From contig JAHLKH010000373.1 in assembly GCA_025526915.1 (NCBI GenBank), forward strand, positions 1-16,430: DNA of 16,430 nt, given 5' to 3'. The notes beneath the pieces are model-generated. The model made no database searches. It had not been told where the DNA came from and worked only from the letters and a program-made list of their open reading frames with translations. This stretch comes from Entophlyctis helioformis. Its lineage: Eukaryota > Chytridiomycota > Chytridiomycetes > Chytridiales > Chytriomycetaceae. The position numbers and the translations under genes were made by a program. How positions within the stretch are numbered: the stretch's first letter is position 1; every line of letters starts with the position of its first letter. Below, in pieces: positions 7,960-15,794 of the stretch.

Positions 7960-8502
7960 TTAGCCACCCATGAGGCGTGCACGCATGATGCGTTCTCGGC
8001 GCCGCGCTGCGATGAGCCGGATGCTCTCCTTGGCGAGGTGCTGCAGGGAAGCGACGCCCGGCGACTGGTCGTGTGCGGCGTGTGCTGACAGCGGCGGCGG
8101 CGTCGGAGGCGTCCCGTGCGTGTCTGCTGCGTCTGCGGCCGGCGACTGTTCCATCTGTGTCTGTGCCTGTGTCTGTGTCTGTGCCTCGTGGCCATCGTCG
8201 TCGATGCGTTGCGCCTTCGGGCGAGCGTGTTCCGTCGGCGGCATCTGCCTGTGGACGTTCAAGTTGCGCACAAGGACGGCGCGATGCAGCGACTGCACAG
8301 GCTGCGGTGCTCGCCGTTGCTGTGTGGGTTGCGCAGGCCGTGTGGGTTGCGCAGGCCGTGTGGATTGAGCAGGTTGCATCAAAGGCAGGCCCGACGACTC
8401 GATGAGTTGCAGCATGGCCGGCAAAGTGGTCGTGTGAGCAGAACCGGACAATGATTCTCCGGATTCCAACATAATGGAGGCGCTGCACCCGCTGGCGAGC
8501 AT
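7960..8502 (-). CDS. Uncharacterised Pro/Gln-rich protein, divergent from LACTB2-like gene
   Basis: A single 180-codon frame, TAA at 7960-7962. The start could be ATG 8502 or, ten codons later, ATG 8472. I do not recognise the family. Features in order: a Ser-rich start with a short hydrophobic patch (TTLPAMLQLIESSGLPLM); three to four PAQ(P/S)TR hexapeptides (18-bp DNA repeat at about 8318-8375); QQRRAPQPVQ; a better-structured segment AVLVRNLNVHRQMPPTEHAR; a TQTQAQTQ run; a Pro/Ala-rich linker; and a basic amphipathic C-terminal helix (HLAKESIRLIAARRRERIMR). There is no signal peptide or membrane span. A nuclear or nucleic-acid-binding role is possible from the Arg-rich tail (inference). 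The other minus frame through here is a less protein-like shadow. It is head-to-head with, and overlaps, the next gene's first exon. Confidence 0.55.
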   Translation of the reverse strand: MLASGCSASIMLESGESLSGSAHTTTLPAMLQLIESSGLPLMQPAQSTRPAQPTRPAQPTQQRRAPQPVQSLHRAVLVRNLNVHRQMPPTEHARPKAQRIDDDGHEAQTQTQAQTQMEQSPAADAADTHGTPPTPPPLSAHAAHDQSPGVASLQHLAKESIRLIAARRRERIMRARLMGG

Positions 8503-9587
8503 CCGCCAAGCAAGCCCGCTCGTCCTGGGTTGGTTGGTTGGTTGGTGGCTGGCATCAGATGGCTGGCATCAGATGGCCTTTGTTGGATGGATGACTGGCT
8601 GGCCCCAGACGAGCATCAGATGGCTGACGGCAGCCTGCGGGCGCTGGCGCAGCGGTGCTTGGCCTCAATCCCGGCACCTTCACGCTGCAGGGCACCAACA
8701 CCTACGTGGTCGGCGCCGGCCCGTCGCGCATCCTGCTTGGTGCGTGAGTCTGTGCGTGTGTGCATCTTGGCGTGCGTCTGTGTGTGCGTGACCTTGGACT
8801 GACGCTGCACATAGACACCGGCGAGGGCGTCTCTAGCTACGGCCCGCTGCTGCTCGGTGCCCTGCGCTCTGCGGGCGTGTCGCAGCTGTCGCACGTCCTG
8901 TGCACGCACAGACACCACGACCACATTGGCGGCATCCAGCAGGTGCTCGATGTCGTAGCCGCGCTGGGCCAGGACCCGTCGACCGTCCAGATCCACAAAC
9001 GCTCCACGCCGCGAGACTCGGCGTCGGCATCGCCAGCCCGCCCATTCCTGGACATTGCCCACGGGCAGGTCTTTGAGACGCAAGGAGCGACACTGACGGC
9101 GATCCACACGCCGGGCCACACCGACGACCACACGGCCTTCCGTCTGGGCCAGGAGAACGCCATCTTCACGGGCGACTGCGTGCTGGGCCAGGGCTCGGCC
9201 GTGTTTGAGGATCTGGGCCAGCTGCTCGCTTCGCTGCGTGGCCTGGCCGACCTCACGCCTGGCAGGCTGTATCCCGGCCACGGCCCCGTGGTCGAGGAGG
9301 GCACGCCAAAGATCGTCGAGTACATTCGCCATCGGCTCGAGCGCGAGGCCCAGATCCTGGCAGCCATGCGGGCCAGACAGCCCGTGTCGGGGCAGGCATG
9401 GACGCTCGCCGACCTTGCAGCCGCCATCTACAAGGGATATCCGCCGGCCGTTCTGCCGGCAGCCGAGCGCTCGATCGCACAGCACCTGCACAAGCTTGAA
9501 GCGGACGGTGTGGTTGTGGGCTGTGCATCCGACCGCGACGGGTACGCACAGGACGGCCAGTCGGTGCGTGCATGGCGCCTCGCTTGA
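8474..9587 (+). CDS. LACTB2: LACTB2-type metallo-beta-lactamase-fold hydrolase (probable endoribonuclease)
   Basis: Three exons: 8474-8528, 8653-8739 and 8815-9587. Intron 8529-8652 starts GTTGGTTGG. Intron 8740-8814 runs GTGCGTGAG..CACATAG, with branch CTGAC. The spliced protein has 304 residues, close to the 288 of human LACTB2. It begins [12 protein letters not shown]; exon 2 gives [17 protein letters not shown], the family signature, and the junction gives ILLDTGEG. Metal ligands are visible: THRHHDH (8907-8924, HxHxDH), TPGHTDDH (about 9108-9131), FTGDCVLG (about 9165-9188) and YPGHGP (about 9271-9288). A winged-helix tail follows ([23 protein letters not shown]). Family members bind two zinc ions; LACTB2 is a single-strand-specific, mainly mitochondrial endoribonuclease. 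No strong mitochondrial presequence is visible here. The frame is intact throughout. Confidence 0.9.
8529..8652 (+). other. Intron 1 of LACTB2-like gene
   Basis: The 124-nt segment begins inside a GGTT repeat and ends GGCGCAG. Removing it joins SPLVL to A-VLGLNPG in phase 1, as expected from family alignments. Confidence 0.75.
8740..8814 (+). other. Intron 2 of LACTB2-like gene
   Basis: The 75-nt segment (GTGCGTGAG donor, GGACTGACG branch region, CACATAG acceptor) splits the codon for the Asp of ILLDTGEG. The join is unambiguous. Confidence 0.9.
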
Positions 9588-9684
9588 GTGGCTGGTGTGC
9601 CGCAACAAAGCGTCGCAATGAACAGGCATCGCACTCCTGGCAGTTTCCTTGCAACACGCAAAGGTTGGCGCGGCCGCGTCCGCC

Positions 9685-11138
9685 ATGTCCGATGCATCCG
9701 ATGCCTCTGATGCGTCCGTGTACGAGGCCCTGAGTCGCTCCGAGCGCATCGTCAACGTGCGTGCGTGCGTTCATGTGCACTTGTGTGTGCGCTTGTGTCC
9801 GTATGCGTCTGCCAGCTGACGCTTGATGCGCAACAGGGCTCGGTGGTGCTGGACTGGCAGCAGATGCCGCTGCACCCGCACGGCCATTCGAGCGACAGCC
9901 ACCACAACCACCACAAGCATCACAAGCATCACCACCACAGGCACCACGGCTCGGCCCACTCGCTGGCACATGTGCTCCACCGAGCCGTCCGTGCCAACCA
10001 GAAGCAGCAACAGCAACAGCAGTCTGCTTATCCGATGCTCGCTGATGCTGGCTCGGCCGTCCATGCAGACATGCAGAGCAGACGCAGAGGACGGCCACGC
10101 ACAAGACCAGCACACGCCGGCGTCAGCGCCACTGCAAGTGCAAGTGCAAGCCGCAGCCGCAGCCGCAGCAAGAGCCCACACAGACTCCTGGCCAGCGAAT
10201 CGGACTGGGAAGATGTGCCACAGGGCACTCTGCCGGCAGCAGATCTGAATGCAGTCCAAGCATCCGCATCACAGAGCAGCAGCAAGCGGCCGTATCTCTT
10301 CAGCAACTGCCACTTTACGTATGTGCGGCCAGACGCAGTCGGGGGTCTGCTCGATCCAGCATCGGCTGCATCGGCTGCATCGGCTGCAGCGGCAGCTGGT
10401 GGTGGCTCGATCAAGCAGCTGCCTGCTCTGCAGACCGTCATCGAGGCACCCGGCTCGGCTGCCCAGTCGGCGCACGCATCCACCAACGGATCACCGCGAA
10501 TCGGGGTTGCGACCATGGCTGCCCTTGTTGGCGGGTCGTCGTCATCTGCTGCTCCTCTGGCTGATCTGCCACTGCCGTCATCGGCTGTCCAGCCGGCCCA
10601 TCAGCAAGAACAGCCACACCAACAGCAGCAGCAGCAACCACCGGCTGAACTCAAGCAGTTGCTTCAGACACTCAAGTCAATGCACAATCAGACGCCGCCG
10701 CCGCCGCCGCCTGCACATGAACCTGCCCAGTCGCCCTTGAAGTCGAGTCTCAAGGTGTGTGTTTTGGTCCTGTCTAGGGCATTCACTGTCCATATGCTGC
10801 CTATGCACTTACCTGGACACGCTGCCACAGAGAGAGGCACCACGGCTCGGTCTTGGCACGACATCCATCATGACCATGTCGGAGCTATCTGTGGATCCGC
10901 CACGCAATGATGCAGCGGCTGGTGCTCCTGCATTCGCGTATTCATGGGACGTGCCATCGCGTGACGTGACCACAGACGCGTCCATGCACGAGGCATCCAC
11001 GAGACCGGCCGAGAGCGTAAGCCGCGACTGTTGGCTTTCAACGCCGCTGGACGGGGTGTGCTGACCCGTTTATGTTTCCAGGCACACGACCACTCATCAT
11101 CCATGCGATCGTCACTGAGGCAGGTTTGGACTGCATAG
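9685..11138 (+). CDS. Low-complexity protein (His-, RS-, Gln- and Pro-rich); possibly N-terminal half of the CCDC138-like gene
   Basis: The start ATG 9685, 97 nt after the LACTB2-like stop, reads MSDASDASDASVYEALSRSE. Exons are 9685-9756, 9837-10754 and 10831-11016, and the last begins at 11082. Introns are 9757-9836 (GTGCGTG..CAACAG), 10755-10830 (GTGTGTG..CCACAG) and 11017-11081 (GTAAGC..TTCCAG), all phase 0. Segments in order: a His-rich run (HHNHHKHHKHHHHRHH), a Gln run, an SRSRSRSKS run, an acidic SESDWEDVPQG, a structured-looking SNCHFTYVRPDAVGG, Ala-rich, Ser-rich and Gln-rich linkers, PPPPPP and a short KSSLK. If exon 4 is not spliced at 11124, it stops at TAG 11136-11138 (about 410 residues). 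If it is spliced to 11181, the frame is one base off the coiled-coil exon, so a single gene to 13252 needs one indel. Function unknown; probably mostly disordered. Confidence 0.6.
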
Positions 11139-11187
11139 AGTGATGGCAGCGGCCGCTTGCTGATGTTGTGGCACCTCCAGGTTCGAC

Positions 11188-13252
11188 ATGGCAGACCCAG
11201 TCGCTCTCAGGAAGCAGAAGGATGCTCTTGCTGTTGTGCGTCACGAGCTGGCCATTCTTGCCAAACAAATCCAAGTGAGGCATGCTTCTGTCAACATGCC
11301 TATGCAAACACAAGGCTGATGCTATGGCATTCTCTGGATCTAGAAACGCAGCGATGACGTGACGGAACGAGAGAATGCAGTTCGGGCCAAGGAGCAGACG
11401 CTGCGGTCTCGTGAGCTGGATCTCGCCGACCGCGAGACGTCTCTTGCATCGATGGAGAAAAGGGTACACGCTCAAGAGACGCGCATCAGCAAGGAAGTCG
11501 AAAGCCTCGTGGCGCTCCGACTCAAGCAGCACGATCTCGGCGTCAAGCAGGATGCCGAAACGATTGTCAAGCGATACGACGACATGGTCGAGCAGATTGG
11601 CCGAGAAAACAAGCGGCTGCAGAGCTCGCTGCGGGATCTCGTCGCCACCAACCGTGCTCTGCGCGACCAGAACAAGAAGATAATGGCTGATATGGATGAC
11701 AAGAGCCAGCGGCTCGAGGAGACGCTGGTGCTGCTCAAGCAGTGCAAGGAGCGCAATGACCGGCTCAAGACGACGATGGCAGTGCCGCGGAATGCGTCGA
11801 GTCCTGTGCCTGGGTCGGCGGCAGGTCGCAGTGGAGGGTCTCGCGCTGGCATGCGGCCGCAGTCGCAGTCGCATGTACGGTCTGATGACACGCAAGCAGC
11901 GGGATTGGGGACCGGCGTTACACCAGCCGCGGAGATGATGCATCAGATGCGACGGCTGATTCTGAGCCAGCCCGTCAAACTCATGGTCGATGGTGAGACC
12001 CATCCACTTTCTGCAGTCTACGTCTTGGCTGAGTTTGCGATTGTCCTGACCCCGGATGTGTTTGTATCGGCCATGCAGCGCATGTGCAAACCGTGGCAGA
12101 GCCGGCAGATCAGGCTACAAAGCCCAAGACAGTCAAGTCACCAGCGAGCACCACCAGCCACTCGATCCGAGACGTGATCAAGCTTATCCACGTGCTGTTT
12201 CTGATGGCGTCCAAGCCAAGTCGCACCAACGCAGCCACTGTGACAGACACGATGCTCTGCGATGCCATCGCAATGTCTTTTGCTGCCCTTGACGGCCTGA
12301 CGGTCATGGATACCACCAAAGCCGATGCGGCGACAACCACGGCGACGGCTGCATCACTGCATACAACGGCGCTGCAGATCATGGACATGTACCTTGAGCT
12401 TGCTCTTGACCTTGTGCGACGGCCATCCGCGACGCGCGTTCAAGTAAGATGCTGCGTCTCAAAGCATGGATACGCATGGGCTGACATTCAACGCACAGAG
12501 ACACACGGTTGCATCGCTGGTGTACAAGTCGTTTATGGAGATGACGGTAGCACATGACACAACGAGTGCACGGACAGCACGACGAACGGCACATGGAAGA
12601 GTGCTCATGTTCCTCGTCGTGCTTGCAGGCGTGGTTCAGACCGACGTGCTGGAAGCCATGCTTGATGGGCTGCTATCAGAGATATCGTCCAGCGAGGTAT
12701 CTATGCATGCATGCGATGGCTGGCTGATCCACCGTTGACGCCGACTGACTCACTGGCTGTTGTGGAAGCAGACGTCCAAGCAGGCGTTCGTGACTGCCAA
12801 TGGTGCCATGACAGTGCTGTTCATGCTGCGTATCGCCGACACACAGCCGCGACTGGCGTTTCTCGCATCAGCCGTGCTGCTTGCAGTCGCTGGCGACACT
12901 GACGCGAGCGATGCGGGCGATGCGGGCAGCAGCAACAATGCCAGTCTAGAGTTTCTGCGCCAGTGTGTCCAGACCGAGGCGCTGGATGCCATCGTTGCCG
13001 GGACTGCGATGCATTCGCGAAGTGGCGACGCTTGAGAACGTGGCGGCTGTTGTGCAGAAGCTGTCGCGGCCACTGCAGCTGCGAGAAGCCCTGCGGAGCC
13101 ATGGACATCTGCTCGTGGTCCTGCGCGGCATTCTTGCGCAGCAAGGGAGCAGTGCCAGTGGCGGCACTGGCGGCAGCAGCGGGCAGCACAGCTCCGAGTT
13201 TGTCATGGTGAATGTGCGGTCGATTGTGCAGAACCTCGAGCAGCTCGAGTGA
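11188..13252 (+). CDS. CCDC138: CCDC138-like coiled-coil protein (centrosome/centriole-associated family)
   Basis: Exons: 11188 (or 11181)-11274, 11344-12443, 12499-12696 and 12772-13252. Introns are 11275-11343 (GTGAGG..ATCTAG), 12444-12498 (GTAAGA..GCACAG) and 12697-12771 (GTATCT..AAGCAG). A heptad-rich coiled coil runs from ALRKQKDALAVVRHELAILA to about 11770. Within it, RENKRLQSSLRDLVATNRAL matches the CCDC138 pattern as I remember it. A linker, then KLMVDGETHPLSAVYVLAEF and an all-helical C-terminal domain (GRVLMFLVVLAGVVQTDVLE, LENVAAVVQKLSRPLQ) follow the order of the human protein (665 residues; this model is about 620). Frame breaks lie near 12084 and 13015-13025, with coding continuing on both sides and no splice sites. 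Human CCDC138 is linked to centrosomes and centriolar satellites. Assignment is from memory of family sequence, so moderate. Confidence 0.65.
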
Positions 13253-13527
13253 GTGCTGCCAGCTTAATGAAATCGCGTCTGGGGCAGGCATCGTCGTCAC
13301 AGATGGATGGACAGACGGGCGTCGACAGGACCAACGTCTCGGCCTGGCCATCTCGGCGTTGACACGGCTGTGTACATCGCATGACATTGCCTGGCACTGT
13401 GGAAGCAGCTGCCAGCAGACATCCAAGCGGGATCTGGCTTTCCTACAGATGCACGTGCATCTGCCTGTTCGGCCGAACACCAACGTCACATGCCCTGCAT
13501 CGTTCAAGGAGTGTAACGGGTGCACAG

Positions 13528-13571
13528 AGGACCAGGAGTGCAAGGAGTGCAAGGAGTGCAGGAAATGCAGC
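13528..13571. repeat. 9-bp tandem repeat (GGAGTGCAA)n
   Basis: CAGGAGTGCAAGGAGTGCAA and the following copies give four to five units with a 9-nt period. In the plus frame open to 13829 it encodes QECKECKECRKCSEC. Confidence 0.8.
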
Positions 13572-13812
13572 GAGTGTACAGCCGGCCACGTGGAGGGTTG
13601 CTCCGACGTTGCACCGACAACGTCACGGGACCACGAAAACAAGGGTCTCGACGGACGCGACCACGCGGAGAAAGCTGTGAGCAAGGAGCGTGTTCGTCTC
13701 GTGGGCTCATCTCGTGCGCATAATCCACGGGCAGGTTGCTTGGCGGCGGGCAGTCGAGCGGTTGGCGGCGGGGGTGTGATGCTGTGCGATGCCTGTGCGA
13801 TGCAGTACGATG

Positions 13813-13821
13813 CAATAAAAG
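13813..13821 (+). promoter_or_regulatory. TATA-like element of lipase 1
   Basis: CAATAAAAG lies about 75 nt before ATG 13894 and is followed by a C/A-rich leader (ACTCCTCCCACTCAAG..). The downstream lipase has the similar ACAAAAGG at about the same distance, which supports a shared core-promoter layout. Confidence 0.5.
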
Positions 13822-13893
13822 CCGGGTGATGCCCCCTCATCACCATCGTACCACAACTCCTCCCACTCAAGCAACGCACTCCCAAGCCCAGCC

Positions 13894-15308
13894 ATGAAAT
13901 TCTCGTCGCTTGTCCTCGCTGCCGTCGCCATTGCTGCGCCAGTCCTTGCTGCTCCTGCCGCCGGCACCCACTCGGCCGCCGATCTCGAGGCCCTGTATGC
14001 GCAGCAGCTCGGTGCGTCGCTCGAGCTCCAGCAGGCCATCTACACCAACGCTACGCCCGCCACCATCAAGGCTGTCGAGTCGGCCACCTCGTCCGACATC
14101 AATACCATCGGTGTTCTCGCCAAGCGCTCTGCTGCCGATGCCGACAACGACGAGACGCTCGTCAAGCGTGCCGACACGGCCGTCGACCGTGCGACCATTG
14201 AGAGGTTCAAGACGTTCACGCAGTATGCGTCTGCTGCCTGTGAGTGCTGCCGCTGGATCTCGCTGGCTGGATCTGTGTGCACGATTGCCGCTGCGTCACG
14301 TGGCCGTGTTCGATCTGGCCGTCGGCTGACATTTCACGGCGATGCAACGATCCTGCCTGTCGCCCGTCTGCCCGCCTGCCCGCCCGCCTGCCATCCGACG
14401 GCACTGCAGACTGCCCGAGTGTGGTTTCCAACTGGGGATGGAACTGCGGTAGCTCCTGCGAGGGCCGCACTGCCGACACGGTCGTTGAGAAGTCGTTTGA
14501 CAACTTCTTTGGGCCTGGCACTGCCGGGTGAGTGGCGCTGCCTGCCTGCCTGTCTGTCCACCTGCGATGTGGTCTGGTGGCAGACTGCGCTTGCTGACAA
14601 CAGCCATCCGCCTGCCCATCCACCTGCCCAGCGCCGTCACCTACAACCAGCGCACCAAGCAGATCGTCGTCGTCTTCCGTGGCTCCGTGTCCGTCAACAA
14701 CTGGCTCCAGAACTTCATGATCTGGCTGCAGAGCCCCGACTTCAACGACATGGCCGACTCGACCATCCCCAAGACGTTCAACGGCAGAAAGGTGCGCGTG
14801 CACAAGGGCTTCCAGGAGGCGTACTGCAGGTCGGCTCGCTCGTGCAGTCGACCGTGACCAGGCTCATGAAGCGCTTCCCAGACTTCAGGTCGTGTTCACG
14901 GGCCACTCGCTCGGCGGTGCGCTCGCCTCCATCGCTGCGCTCGACTTTTACGACATCAACGGCGCAGCGGGTGCGGCCAAGCTCACGCTCGCCACGCTCG
15001 GCCAGCCGCGTGTCGGCAACGAGGCGTTTGCCAACTACGTCAACAGCCTGCCGTTTGCGTCGCGCATCTTCCGTCTGACGGCCAACCGCGACATTGTGCC
15101 CGAGCTGCCGCCCAACCTGCCCGGTCTCGAGTACGTGCACTTTGCCCAGCAGTACACGGTGCGCGACAGCGGGGCGACGGTGCGCTGCGAGAACGATGGC
15201 GGCCGTGGCGGCGAGACGTCGGGCTGCTACAACCCTGGCCTCGTGTCGGGCGTGGTTGACCACATTGTGGGCTACTACGGCATCCAGACCATCCTGCGCA
15301 TCTGCTGA
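13894..15308 (+). CDS. Secreted class-3 (fungal) lipase with propeptide, two single-base frame breaks
   Basis: Exons: 13894-14239, 14410-14527 and 14632-15308. Introns: 14240-14409 (GTGAGT..CTGCAG) and 14528-14631 (GTGAGT..GCCCAG). The signal peptide is MKFSSLVLAAVAIAAPVLA. It is followed by a propeptide with two KR sites (LAKRSAAD, LVKRADTA), which suits Kex2 processing as in Rhizomucor-type lipases. The catalytic domain has YCPSVVSNWGWNCGSSC (disulfide region), IVVVFRGSVSVNNW (oxyanion region) and VHKGFQEAY. The nucleophile is in VFTGHSLGGALAS (Ser 14907-14909), and LGQPRVGNEAF follows. Asp is in NRDIVPELPP (15090-15092), and His in VVDHIVGYYG (15261-15263). So the triad is complete. The frame shifts near 14824-14829 and again near 14884-14888; both sites look like a lost C in a CC pair, and together they put the segment QVGSLVQSTVTRLMKRFPDF out of frame. 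The role is extracellular hydrolysis of acylglycerols. Paralogue next door. Confidence 0.85.
14240..14409 (+). other. Intron 1 of lipase 1
   Basis: The 170-nt segment (GTGAGT..CACTGCAG) has a CCTGCCCGCC-rich 3' half. The splice restores a Tyr codon (T|AC) in SAAYCPSVVSNW, the expected start of the lipase core. Confidence 0.85.
14528..14631 (+). other. Intron 2 of lipase 1
   Basis: The 104-nt segment (GTGAGT..CTGCCCAG) contains GCTGACAAC as branch-like site. It joins GPGTAG to AVTYNQRTKQ in frame. Confidence 0.75.
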
Positions 15309-15311
15309 GCG

Positions 15312-15345
15312 GTCTCTCTCTCTCTCTCTCTCTCCTCTCTCCTCC
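15312..15345. repeat. (CT)n microsatellite in lipase 1 3' UTR
   Basis: TCTCTCTCTCTCTCTCTCTC, slightly interrupted, begins four nt after the lipase stop codon and runs into CATCATCATCATC. Confidence 0.9.
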
Positions 15346-15712
15346 CATCATCATCATCTCATACAAATACAGCGTCCCTGTGCACACACACTCCAACCTT
15401 GCAGCTGCCCACACACGCGCCGTGCGCAAGCCTACCGGCTACCACTGCTTGAGCCCGGCACGAGCCTGCCAGGGGACACAAGCCACGACCCTTGTGACAC
15501 ACCCCGTGACGACGTCAAACTCGTGTGACGTCTTTGCATGCAAGGCAGGCAGGCAGAATGCGGTGGCGTTTCGCTCTGCTGACAGATCGCATGCGGCAGA
15601 ACCGGTACGTGTCCAACGTTTCTGCCGTGTCGTCCCGTGACAGGACAAACTTTTTCCCCGCAGAGACGCAGGGGCCAGGGTGCAGACTGCGCTGCGGATC
15701 CAGCCTGCCCGC

Positions 15713-15724
15713 CTACAAAAGGGG
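15713..15724 (+). promoter_or_regulatory. TATA-like element of lipase 2
   Basis: CTACAAAAGGGG lies about 75 nt before ATG 15795, matching the position of AATAAAAG before lipase 1. A leader rich in ACACATACACAT follows. Confidence 0.45.
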
Positions 15725-15794
15725 CCGCCCAGTCCCCGCATCGCTCGGCCGGCATCCCACGATCAAGACACATACACATACACCGCCATCCGCC

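Larger units (their letters stand above)
13253..13893. other. Intergenic: Cys-codon tandem repeat and lipase promoter
   Basis: About 640 nt with no assigned gene. It contains a 9-bp tandem repeat (AGGAGTGCA, about 13526-13570). In the one long plus frame this codes for a Cys/Glu/Lys-rich peptide, but the frame has no supported start or family. The right end has the TATA-like element and pyrimidine-rich leader of the lipase gene. Confidence 0.45.
15309..15794. other. Region between the two lipase genes
   Basis: It holds the lipase 1 3' UTR with a CT-dinucleotide run (15312-15345) and a CAT run, an AT-richer stretch around ATACAAATACAG (15360-15371) that could serve as a cleavage region, and the lipase 2 promoter. 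No further gene was recognised. Confidence 0.5.

Noticed and set aside
7829..8509. 226-codon minus-strand frame overlapping 7960-8502
   Set aside because: Gives THTAC/TDTDT-type shadow repeats of the better PAQPTR/TQTQ frame; start and C-terminus look random.
12821..13885. 354-codon minus-strand open frame
   Set aside because: Antisense to well-supported CCDC138-like exons and the intergenic repeat; no domain or plausible composition.
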